From positions 1-64,000 of the forward strand of contig JAABSE010000002.1 in the NCBI GenBank assembly GCA_011390575.1: DNA of 64,000 nucleotides, given 5' to 3'. Both the position numbers and the translations under genes were made by a program. This document shows positions 56,565 through 64,000 of the stretch, one piece after another (position 1 is the stretch's first letter; each line of letters opens with the position of its first letter). The notes below the pieces were generated by a model, which searched no databases, had not been told where the DNA came from, and worked only from the letters and a program-made list of their open reading frames with translations. The stretch is from Sphingobacteriia bacterium. Lineage in GTDB: Bacteria > Bacteroidota > Bacteroidia > Bacteroidales > UBA7960.

Positions 56565-57086
56565 ATGAGCGAAACGAAAACTGGCGGTACATTAACTTCT
56601 TACCTCTCCTTCCGGCTGGGTGAAGAAATGTTTGCTGCCGATGTAAGTAAAGTGCTGGAAATACTTGAAATGCGGTCCATAACCAAGGTTCCGCGCTCTC
56701 CATCTTATATGAGAGGCGTTATCAACCTGCGGGGAAGTGTTCTGCCCGTGCTTGATACCCGCATTAAATTTGGGATGCCGGCCACCGAAGATACAGTAGA
56801 TACCTGTATTGTAGTTCTCAATGTGATCATGGAGGGTGAACCCCTTACGCTGGGTGCACTGGTAGATTCAGTAGAAGAAGTACTCGAACTGACCGAAACA
56901 GATATTGAAGCACCTCCCACCATTGGCAGCAAATTCAATCCCGAATATATGCATGGCATGGTGAAGATGGACGATAATTTTATCATGGTGCTCAATGTAG
57001 ACAAAGTATTCTCAACCGATGAGCTGGTTATGGTAGCCGAAACAGCTGACAAAGCCCGGCCCGCAGTTGAAGAAGTCAAAGAATAG
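56565..57086 (+). CDS. cheW: Chemotaxis coupling protein CheW
   Basis: 173 residues, two SH3-like subdomains: YLSFRLGEEMFAADVSKVLEILEM, TKVPRSPSYMRGVINLRGSVLPVLDTRIKFG and GALVDSVEEVLELTETDIEAPP are canonical. Bridges the receptor and CheA. The last 20 residues (VAETADKARPAVEEVKE) form an extra acidic tail. The next gene, 157 bases later, is the receptor. Confidence 0.95.
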   Translation: MSETKTGGTLTSYLSFRLGEEMFAADVSKVLEILEMRSITKVPRSPSYMRGVINLRGSVLPVLDTRIKFGMPATEDTVDTCIVVLNVIMEGEPLTLGALVDSVEEVLELTETDIEAPPTIGSKFNPEYMHGMVKMDDNFIMVLNVDKVFSTDELVMVAETADKARPAVEEVKE

Positions 57087-57232
57087 AGAACTTATTCTTC
57101 AAGTCAATTGCAGGGTTTTGTAATAAACTGAAGATAAAAGAGACCTGAAATTACATATTGCTGAAAAAACAGCAGGTCTGGTCTCGAAAGGGAAATTTTT
57201 GAAGAAAATAAACAGATTGCTAATAATTATAA

Positions 57233-57240
57233 AAGGAGGA
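57233..57240 (+). promoter_or_regulatory. Strong Shine-Dalgarno of the chemoreceptor gene
   Basis: AAGGAGGA, four bases before ATG 57244. Such an anti-Shine-Dalgarno match is rare in this window and decides the start over the upstream in-frame TTG at 57199. Confidence 0.75.
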
Positions 57241-57243
57241 AAC

Positions 57244-59337
57244 ATGAGATTTAAAGATTTAAAAACAGGAACCAAGATTCTTTCCGGTTTTATGCTGGTG
57301 GTATTGATAGCAGTAATTATCGGGGTAATAGGCCTGATGGGACTAAGAAGCGTTAATAACGCAGCCCATGTGGTGTCAGATGTCAGAATGCCCAGCATTC
57401 AATACCTGGGTGAAATGGCCGAAAACCTTGAAAGAGTGCAGGCCGGGTACAAACAATTGCTCGATAACCAGCTCACACGTGCTGACAGAGAGGCTATCCT
57501 CGCAGATATTACCAGTTCAAGGGCTTCTTACATTCAGGCCAATGAATTGTTTGCACCCCTGGACCAAACAGAGGAAGAAGCAAGGATATACGAGCAATTG
57601 TTGAAAGATATTGAAACATGGCGAAACATCAACGTCCAGCAGGTTGACCGATTGCACAATGATTTACTGGCAACGGATCTGCTCAATCCCATGCAGGTGA
57701 ACCGCAATCTGGAGCAATTTATGAAAGATCACTACGCCTTGCAGGTGCAAACCGTTAATGCCATCCGAACAATGAGTGCCTTTACCGGTGGAGACGATGC
57801 CACAACCTGTAACTTTGGTCAATGGCTACCTGATTTTAAGACCAATAATGCCGAAATCAACCGCAATATGCGCGATATGATGAGCCATCACGATGATTTT
57901 CATGCTGCAGTACACCGCATCAAACAGCTTATTCAGCAGGGTAATCGTGATGCGGCTTACCGGCACTACGAAAATGTAATGCTACCTGCTGCAGAAAATG
58001 TTTTCAACTATTTTGCCATTATCAATCGTGAGGCGCAGGAAGCTGTGAATGCTTATGAGGAAATGAGCCATGTTATTGCAACAGTTTCCAATCCTGCGCA
58101 TGTAGCAACCATGGCAAACTTTAATCAATTGCAGCAAATCAATGTTGCCGAAGCTGAGAAGGCTGTTCAATCGGGTGATGCTGCCAACACAGCCAGCAAT
58201 GCAATGATGCTTGCAGGTATCCTTGTTGGAGTTGTTATTGCCCTAATCCTTGGTTTTGCCATTACCCGTATGATAACCACCGGCGTTAACAAAGGGGTGG
58301 CTATTGCCGGCACCATTGCAGATGGCGATCTTACCATCAATGTGGATAATGATCTTCTTTCACAGAAAGATGAAATAGGGCAGCTGGCCAATGCCATGCA
58401 GCGAATGGTAGAGAAACTGCGCGATGTGATTGGCAGTGTTGTGTCTGGTTCTGACAATATTGCTTCTGCCAGCCAGCAAATGTCGGGCACGGCGCAGGAA
58501 ATGAGCCAGGGCAGCACCGAACAGGCTTCTTCAGCCGAAGAGGTCAGTTCTTCTATGGAGGAAATGGCCGCCAATATCCAGCAAAATACCGACAATTCGC
58601 GTGAAACGGAAAAGATAGCCCGCCAGGCAGAAGTTGGTATTGTTGAAAGCAGTAAGGCTTCTGAGCAGGCCGTCGGTGCCATGAGAGATATTGCTGAAAA
58701 AATAACCATCATTGGTGAAATTTCAAGACAAACCAACATTCTTGCTCTTAATGCTGCGGTAGAAGCCGCCAGGGCAGGAGAACACGGACGTGGATTCGCA
58801 GTAGTAGCAGCGGAAGTAAGAAAGCTTGCAGAACGTTCACAGGTTGCTGCTGCAGAAATTGATAAATTATCCAAATTTGGGGTAAGCATATCAGAAGAAG
58901 CAGGACAGAAACTGGCAGCTATCGTGCCTGAGATACAAAAGACTGCCAGCCTGGTGCAGGAAATCGCTGCAGCCAGCGTTGAGCAAAACTCAGGAGCTGA
59001 TCAGGTGAATTCTGCCATTCAGCAACTCAACCAGGTTACACAACAAAATGCTGCCGCCAGTGAAGAAATGGCAACCAGTAGTGAAGAACTTGCCAGCCAG
59101 GCCGATCAGTTGTTGGAAATGGTTTCTTATTTCAAACTTGACAAGCAGGCTACTGCTAAGAAAAAGCAGGCAAATGCTCAAAAATCGTTTGTAAAACCCG
59201 CCCAAAATTTTACTCCCAACAACCCCCAGACTCCCAAAATTTCCGGAAACGGAAATGGAAATGGGAGCAAAGGCACGAAGGAAGGCATTAAGCTTGATAT
59301 GGGCACTGTAAAAGATGATGAATACGAAAAATTCTGA
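57244..59337 (+). CDS. mcp: Methyl-accepting chemotaxis protein with extracytoplasmic CZB-like domain
   Basis: 697 residues. TM1 at about 11-34, an outside region of about 285 residues, TM2 at about 319-341, HAMP ([13 protein letters not shown] to LRDVIGSV), then the methyl-accepting region with the hairpin [40 protein letters not shown]. The outside region opens as a 4-helix-bundle sensor and ends in a CZB-like unit: His163 ([15 protein letters not shown]), Cys189 (CNFGQWL), His216 and His220 (SHHDDFH). Cys-His spacing (27) and His-His spacing (4) equal those of the DgcZ zinc site. CZB domains are usually cytoplasmic. A disordered tail of about 60 residues follows; no CheR-docking pentapeptide is seen. 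Confidence 0.9.
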   Translation: MRFKDLKTGTKILSGFMLVVLIAVIIGVIGLMGLRSVNNAAHVVSDVRMPSIQYLGEMAENLERVQAGYKQLLDNQLTRADREAILADITSSRASYIQANELFAPLDQTEEEARIYEQLLKDIETWRNINVQQVDRLHNDLLATDLLNPMQVNRNLEQFMKDHYALQVQTVNAIRTMSAFTGGDDATTCNFGQWLPDFKTNNAEINRNMRDMMSHHDDFHAAVHRIKQLIQQGNRDAAYRHYENVMLPAAENVFNYFAIINREAQEAVNAYEEMSHVIATVSNPAHVATMANFNQLQQINVAEAEKAVQSGDAANTASNAMMLAGILVGVVIALILGFAITRMITTGVNKGVAIAGTIADGDLTINVDNDLLSQKDEIGQLANAMQRMVEKLRDVIGSVVSGSDNIASASQQMSGTAQEMSQGSTEQASSAEEVSSSMEEMAANIQQNTDNSRETEKIARQAEVGIVESSKASEQAVGAMRDIAEKITIIGEISRQTNILALNAAVEAARAGEHGRGFAVVAAEVRKLAERSQVAAAEIDKLSKFGVSISEEAGQKLAAIVPEIQKTASLVQEIAAASVEQNSGADQVNSAIQQLNQVTQQNAAASEEMATSSEELASQADQLLEMVSYFKLDKQATAKKKQANAQKSFVKPAQNFTPNNPQTPKISGNGNGNGSKGTKEGIKLDMGTVKDDEYEKF

Positions 59338-59350
59338 TTTTTATGATCCT

Positions 59351-59387
59351 ATTCCCGGGAGAGCTTTACCCTAGGCTTTCCCGGGAT
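59351..59387 (+). promoter_or_regulatory. GC-rich hairpin after the chemoreceptor gene
   Basis: ATTCCCGGGAGAGC pairs with GCTTTCCCGGGATT around a short loop, 11 bases after the stop. No T-run follows, so it may be an RNA-stabilising stem or a Rho-dependent end rather than an intrinsic terminator. Confidence 0.5.
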
Positions 59388-59516
59388 TGATTTCCTGAAA
59401 AGGTTGATAAATATCTGGATTAGGCCTACATTTACCGTTGCAGAATTTTTGAAAAACAAAACAAAACATTATAATACAAACCAAACAACTGAATACGTTC
59501 TCCAAAACTAAAATGT

Positions 59517-59897
59517 ATGAATTACCAAACCGAACAGTTTCTGAAAAAGTATGATGCTGTAAAATTGCTCGACGAAGAAACATTAAATATGCTGAATGAA
59601 TATGCCAGTGGCAGTCCTGAAATTGTGCAGGATATTCTTGATTCTTTTGAACCTGAGGCTGTAAAACTTATGGATGAGATCAGAATTGCCCGGGAAAATG
59701 AAGATGCCCAACTGCTAAAAACGGCGGCTCATTCATTGGCGGGGATCTCCGGCTCCATTGGCGCAACCAGATTAAGGCAGGTAGCTTCTGATACGGAAAA
59801 TGCCATCAAAGCAGAGAATATAAAAGAAGCTTTGGACTTATCTGAGATCCTTATCAAAACCTATGACGAGCTTATAGCTCTGCTCAAAAAGATGTAG
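59517..59897 (+). CDS. Stand-alone HPt phosphotransfer protein
   Basis: 126-residue helical bundle with His72 in KTAAHSLAGISGSIGATRL, the HPt signature (the usual Lys after HSL is Ala). Carries phosphate between receivers. It sits 41 bases before a hybrid kinase whose own HPt lacks His, so it is the obvious partner of that kinase or of the unlinked response regulator at 49438-49800. Confidence 0.88.
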   Translation: MNYQTEQFLKKYDAVKLLDEETLNMLNEYASGSPEIVQDILDSFEPEAVKLMDEIRIARENEDAQLLKTAAHSLAGISGSIGATRLRQVASDTENAIKAENIKEALDLSEILIKTYDELIALLKKM

Positions 59898-59938
59898 CCC
59901 TCCTGATTCCGGAGGGTATAATTAGAAAAGGGGAAAAT

Positions 59939-62707
59939 ATGTTGAAAAAAAATGTACTAATAGTAGAAGATGATGCCATTATTGCCAATTTCATTCAGTT
60001 GAAACTGGAAGAAATGGGCTATCATGTGCCCTCCAAAGCACGAAATGCAAAACAGGCCATCGAAATGGCTGAACAGTTTCAGCCTGATCTTATTTTGATG
60101 GATGTGATGCTGGAAGGAGAGATGGATGGGATACAGGCAGTGGAGGAAATTACCAAAACCCTTGATATACCCGTTATTTATCTCACTGCAAGTTCTGATG
60201 AAAATACCATCGGAAGGTTGATGAAAACAGAACCCCATGGTTTTCTCATCAAGCCTTTTGATGACAGAATTCTCTCGTCTGCAGTGCATATCGCTGTATA
60301 CAGACATAAGACCAAAAAAGAATTGTTTGATACCAAAGAAATGCTTCGAACCACCATCGAATCTATTGATGATATGGTTTTTAGTATTGATAACAAAGGG
60401 ATGTTTACCCATTATCACTCAGGAAACAAACACCAGCTAAACCGTTTTCAATCCGAAAATGTAGTAGGAAAAAGCATTGTGGAAGTATTTCCGGCTGAAG
60501 TAGCTGAAAAAATCCAGGAATCATTTCAATGGGTGAAAGATTTCAAAGAACCACATTCTGTTGAATTCAAAATTGAAGAGAAAGACAACATATGGTGGTT
60601 CAGGACAAAACTAACTTTGCGTAAGGATCTGAATGGAAACGTGCCGGGCATTACCATGGTGATGTCTGATATTACCCAAAACAAAAATATGCACCAGGAG
60701 TTGCGGGTAAGCCAGGATAAACTCAATGAGGCACAAAATATTGCCGGACTGGGTTCATGCGATATTTTCTACCGCGAGAATAAGGTTGTGTGCAACGACA
60801 TGTATTTCAAACTCCTGGATATTGATGATAAAATCAGAATGAATAATTTCACGGAAGAAAATCTACTTGAAATTATCCATCCGGAAGACAGATCACGCTA
60901 CAAGATGCTTAAGAAGCGCGTCATGGAAGAAGAAATGAATGAATTTTCCATCAATTTCAGGGTTCTGGACAGAAAGGCCAATGTCAGGTATGTTCATATG
61001 GCTGGTCAAATCAGGTATGACAAAAACGGGGAGCCGGAAAGAATGACCAATACCCTGCAGGATGTTACCTGGCAGAAAAATAGTGAAAAGCTGAGACAGG
61101 ATGTGGAGCTGGCCAGGAAAACTGCCGAGATGAAACAAAGGTTTTTTGCCAGGCTCAGTCACGAAATCCGCAACCCGGTCAATGGTATAACAGGTCTTTT
61201 GCAACTTTTGGAAAGAACCCGGCTCGACGAGGAACAAAAAAGTTACACCCAGGCGCTTCAGGTAGCATCTGATACCCTTTTGAATTTACTCAACGATGTA
61301 CTGGATTATTCTAAAATAGAATCAGGCATGATGAAAATTAAACCATGCGATTTTAGTGTTAGAAAATCTCTGAAAAACCTTCAAACCTATTTTACTCCTA
61401 TTGCATTGGAGAAAAATCTCGAATTCAGATATAAAGTCCCGGATGATATACCTCAAAATATTGTAGCTGATGAAAGCAAAATATTGCAGGTGTTGAATAA
61501 CCTTATTTCCAATGCCCTCAAATTTACCCGGAGAGGATTTGTAGAAGTGCGTCTGTCAACTCAAAGCAGAGTAAATGAGGAGTTGAATTTGCTGGTAGAG
61601 GTTGAGGACTCCGGATCAGGAATAAAATCAGAAGACCAGAAAGAATTGTTTAAGGATTTCTCGCAACTGGAGAACGAGACTTCAATTAAAGTTAAAGGCA
61701 GTGGACTTGGACTATCCATCTGCAGGCAGTTGGTTACATTGATGGGTGGAGAAATTGGAGTGCGAAGTGATGAAAGTAAAAAAGGAACTACCTTCTGGTT
61801 TACCCTTCCGGTTTTGATAGCAGCAGATCAGACTCATAATGATGAAAAAACAACAGAGGGAAAGGAAACCGAAAGGAAGAACCTTAATTGCTCTGTATTG
61901 CTGGTAGAGGATATGATTGTCAACCAGAAAGTCATAAAACTCATCCTGGAAGCTATGGGCTGCAATGTGGCTGTTGCTTCCAACGGGCAGCAGGCAGTAG
62001 AAATGTTCAGAGAAACGGCTATAAATGCTTTCAATATATTTGGACGTATACATTATGATATCATCCTCATGGATCAGATGATGCCGGTTCTGGATGGATT
62101 AACTGCCCTTCAAATCTTAAAGAAAGAACATGAAAAGCTACCTCCGGTTATTGTGTTGACTGCCGATGAGTCTTTTGCTCAAAACAATAAGTACCTGGAA
62201 TCCGGTTTTGATGATTGCATCATAAAACCCGTAAAAACAGATGATCTGTATCAAAAGATAAAAAATCTTACAGGCCAGATACAGACCCTCACAAATGAAG
62301 AGAAACTGGAAGTATTTTCTCTCGAAAGTGTTGAAGAAAAACCTGTAATCAATAATACAACTCTGGATTTGATCATTAAAAATGCCAGACAAAATAACTT
62401 TGATATAGGGTTGCTCTTCGAGTCCTTTTTTGAAGATATGGAAGGGATCTATCAACAATCACTTACAGCCATTGAAATGAACGATCACAATGCACTACGT
62501 TTGATTGTAATGACCGTAAAAGGACTCTCAGGAAATATGGGTGCCTCTCAGTTGCACCTGGTGGCCAAACTCATGGATCGGTATATCAGAAATGATCAGT
62601 TTGAGGAAGCAACCGCTCTGTTGCCTCTTTTGACAGAAAAATATTCTGTTTTTAAAAGTACCCTCGAAACACAATACCTGAAAGCTCCGGCAGAAACAGA
62701 AAGGTAA
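59939..62707 (+). CDS. Hybrid histidine kinase REC-PAS-PAS-HisKA-HATPase-REC with degenerate HPt
   Basis: 922-residue soluble kinase. N-terminal receiver with Asp55 (LILMDVMLEGEMDG), two PAS domains near 130-260 and 260-385, HisKA with His408 (RLSHEIRNPVNG), HATPase (GSGLGLSICRQ), second receiver with Asp712 (LMDQMMPVLDG), and a C-terminal HPt-like segment VMTVKGLSGNMGASQL where Met858 replaces the phospho-His. It lies between the HPt gene and cheR on one strand, so it probably feeds signals into, or takes them from, the chemosensory cluster. Confidence 0.9.
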   Translation: MLKKNVLIVEDDAIIANFIQLKLEEMGYHVPSKARNAKQAIEMAEQFQPDLILMDVMLEGEMDGIQAVEEITKTLDIPVIYLTASSDENTIGRLMKTEPHGFLIKPFDDRILSSAVHIAVYRHKTKKELFDTKEMLRTTIESIDDMVFSIDNKGMFTHYHSGNKHQLNRFQSENVVGKSIVEVFPAEVAEKIQESFQWVKDFKEPHSVEFKIEEKDNIWWFRTKLTLRKDLNGNVPGITMVMSDITQNKNMHQELRVSQDKLNEAQNIAGLGSCDIFYRENKVVCNDMYFKLLDIDDKIRMNNFTEENLLEIIHPEDRSRYKMLKKRVMEEEMNEFSINFRVLDRKANVRYVHMAGQIRYDKNGEPERMTNTLQDVTWQKNSEKLRQDVELARKTAEMKQRFFARLSHEIRNPVNGITGLLQLLERTRLDEEQKSYTQALQVASDTLLNLLNDVLDYSKIESGMMKIKPCDFSVRKSLKNLQTYFTPIALEKNLEFRYKVPDDIPQNIVADESKILQVLNNLISNALKFTRRGFVEVRLSTQSRVNEELNLLVEVEDSGSGIKSEDQKELFKDFSQLENETSIKVKGSGLGLSICRQLVTLMGGEIGVRSDESKKGTTFWFTLPVLIAADQTHNDEKTTEGKETERKNLNCSVLLVEDMIVNQKVIKLILEAMGCNVAVASNGQQAVEMFRETAINAFNIFGRIHYDIILMDQMMPVLDGLTALQILKKEHEKLPPVIVLTADESFAQNNKYLESGFDDCIIKPVKTDDLYQKIKNLTGQIQTLTNEEKLEVFSLESVEEKPVINNTTLDLIIKNARQNNFDIGLLFESFFEDMEGIYQQSLTAIEMNDHNALRLIVMTVKGLSGNMGASQLHLVAKLMDRYIRNDQFEEATALLPLLTEKYSVFKSTLETQYLKAPAETER

Positions 62708-62744
62708 AAAAAGTAACTAATCTTCAAAATATCTCATATAATAT

Positions 62745-63635
62745 ATGTCTGAAGTTTTTTCAACTCAACCTGAGAAGGAGACATTGAATTCAATGTCTGC
62801 AGTATATAAGCTGCAAATGTCCGACGAAATCTTTGATAAACTAAGTCAGTTTATATATTCTGAGTATGGCATAAAAATGCCGAAAGCAAAAAAGGTGATG
62901 CTTCAGAGTCGCCTGCAAAGGCGTCTTCGCGATATGAAAATGAACTCTTATGAGCAATACTGCGATTTTGTTTTCAGCAAAGAAGGGGAGGCCATGGAGC
63001 TGGTACACATGATTGATGTGGTTACTACCAACAAGACAGACTTTTTCAGGGAGCCCACCCATTTTGACTTTATAAGACATACTGTTTTGCCGGAGTTTAT
63101 TGCCCGTAACAGGCAAAAAACCACCATGAAATTCTGGAGTGCAGGCTGCTCAAGTGGTGAAGAGGTTTACACCCTGGCCATGGTGGTGTCCGAATTTATG
63201 GATAATAACCGGAATATGGATTATTCCATCCTCGGAACAGATATTTCTTCTCGCATTCTTCAGAAGGCTTACGATGCTGTTTATACTGAAGAAAGGGTTA
63301 TTAACATTCCGTTGGAACTTAAGAGAAAATATTTTCTTCGCTCCAAAGACAGGGTAAAGCCAACGGTGAGGCTCATACCCGAGATTCGCAAAAAGGCTAT
63401 CTATCAGCGCTTAAACTTTATGGATGACAGCTACCCGGTGCAGGAAAAATTCGATGTGATTTTTTGCCGCAATGTACTGATTTACTTCGACCGCGAAACC
63501 CAGCAGAAAGTAATCAACCGGTTGTGCAATCATTTAAAAACCGGTGGATATTTTTTCCTGGGTCACAGTGAATCCATAACAGGAATGAATGTACCGCTGG
63601 TGCAGCTCAAACCTACCGTATTCATGAAAGTTTAA
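62745..63635 (+). CDS. cheR: Chemotaxis protein methyltransferase CheR
   Basis: 296 residues. N-terminal helical domain with KVMLQSRLQRRLRDM (substrate contact), then the SAM-binding domain: TTNKTDFFREPTHFDF, KFWSAGCSSGEEVYTLAM, LGTDISSRILQKA, and FDVIFCRNVLIYFD. Methylates receptor glutamates using S-adenosylmethionine. The first 20 residues are extra; an internal Met18 or Met25 could also start the protein. cheB is not within the window and may lie to the right. Confidence 0.94.
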   Translation: MSEVFSTQPEKETLNSMSAVYKLQMSDEIFDKLSQFIYSEYGIKMPKAKKVMLQSRLQRRLRDMKMNSYEQYCDFVFSKEGEAMELVHMIDVVTTNKTDFFREPTHFDFIRHTVLPEFIARNRQKTTMKFWSAGCSSGEEVYTLAMVVSEFMDNNRNMDYSILGTDISSRILQKAYDAVYTEERVINIPLELKRKYFLRSKDRVKPTVRLIPEIRKKAIYQRLNFMDDSYPVQEKFDVIFCRNVLIYFDRETQQKVINRLCNHLKTGGYFFLGHSESITGMNVPLVQLKPTVFMKV

Positions 63636-63679
63636 GTAGTGCAATTAAGTTGAAGTTATAATACCAATAAACCAAAAAT

Positions 63680-64000
63680 ATGATAACCGACGATCAATTA
63701 TTGAACGAACTGGAAAAGAGGTTCAGGGAAAACAAAGATTCAGTACTTCAGCTAAAGAAGATGACCAGCGAACTGAAAGAGGTCAACAAAAAGCTTGAGG
63801 AATCTGAAGCCCTCAAGACCCATTTCATTTCCAATATTACCAATGAAATTATCAACCCTTTTGCAGCTATACTGGGCTTAAGCCGAAATATCCTGGATGT
63901 AAAAAAGGAGAACTGGGACAAAGTGATTTCGATGGTGCATCTCATTCATTCAGAGGCATTTAATCTTGATTTCCAATTAAAAAATGTTTTTGCAGCTGCC
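63680..64000 (+). CDS. Histidine-kinase-like protein lacking the HisKA histidine, 3' end off the window
   Basis: At least 107 residues from ATG 63680. A coiled-coil (LKKMTSELKEVNKKLEESEALK) leads to FISNITNEIINPFAAILGLSRNIL, which aligns with the HisKA signature F-x-x-N-x-S-H-E-I-R-x-P, but His is Asn and Arg is Ile. The ATPase domain, if present, is beyond the edge. Likely a pseudokinase or sensor scaffold of the chemosensory cluster, 45 bases after cheR. Confidence 0.7.
   Translation, partial: MITDDQLLNELEKRFRENKDSVLQLKKMTSELKEVNKKLEESEALKTHFISNITNEIINPFAAILGLSRNILDVKKENWDKVISMVHLIHSEAFNLDFQLKNVFAAA

Noticed and set aside
49438-64000. Search for CheB, CheD, CheC and CheX in the cluster
   Set aside because: No frame shows their motifs; CheB could lie beyond the right edge, so absence is stated only for this window.
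1-64000. tRNA, rRNA, CRISPR arrays and intact transposases
   Set aside because: Intergenic stretches were read for cloverleaf-like or repeated-spacer patterns and for transposase motifs; none was found.

Overview
The window reads as chromosomal DNA of a Bacteroidota bacterium. The sequence supports this through a C-terminal type IX secretion (T9SS) sorting domain on a secreted glycoside hydrolase-like protein, a FeoA-FeoB fusion, DUF349 and DUF1573 proteins, mostly weak Shine-Dalgarno sites, and promoters of the TTTG / TAnnTTTG type. A marine or sediment Bacteroidales/Marinilabiliales-like lineage is plausible, but no marker gene here settles it. No rRNA, tRNA, CRISPR array or intact insertion sequence was recognised.

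Layout. 1-2114: haem genes hemA-hemC (minus strand, hemC cut by the edge). 2600-3128: a VapC-type PIN toxin and a 57-residue antitoxin. 3410-11634: housekeeping genes (tricorn-like peptidase, phosphoesterase, hpt, adk, obg, PAP2 phosphatase, a flavin-type oxidase and a solitary parA with a long hairpin in its leader). 11689-23927: three large hybrid histidine kinases on the minus strand, interrupted by the T9SS-secreted glycoside hydrolase-like gene. 24059-28267: recQ, an ankyrin protein with a barrel-like tail, short repeats and a lipoprotein. 28272-41077: feoAB, dxs, a ZIP transporter and metabolic and envelope genes. 41152-41289: a MITE-like element abutting the stop codon of a LolC/E-like permease. 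42806-46590: a bacterial eRF1-family (Balon-like) protein convergent with clpB. 46934-49368: a dicarboxylate symporter and two lipoproteins.

49438-64000 is the most distinctive part: a chemosensory cluster with no flagellar genes in view. Its order is response regulator (minus strand), small unknown protein, a 615-residue soluble helical protein carrying a CheZ-like D-x3-Q motif, STAS protein, two tandem CheYs, CheA, an outer-membrane protein, CheW, a chemoreceptor with an extracytoplasmic CZB-like zinc site, a stand-alone HPt protein, a REC-PAS-kinase-REC-HPt hybrid, CheR, and a truncated kinase-like gene whose HisKA histidine is Asn. No CheC, CheX or classical CheZ is visible, so the 615-residue protein is a good candidate for the missing CheY-P phosphatase. 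Two hybrid kinases in the window end in HPt-like domains that have lost the phosphorylatable histidine, while the stand-alone HPt keeps it; phosphate may therefore leave those kinases through separate HPt proteins. The output of the cluster (gliding, adhesion or gene regulation) cannot be read from the sequence.
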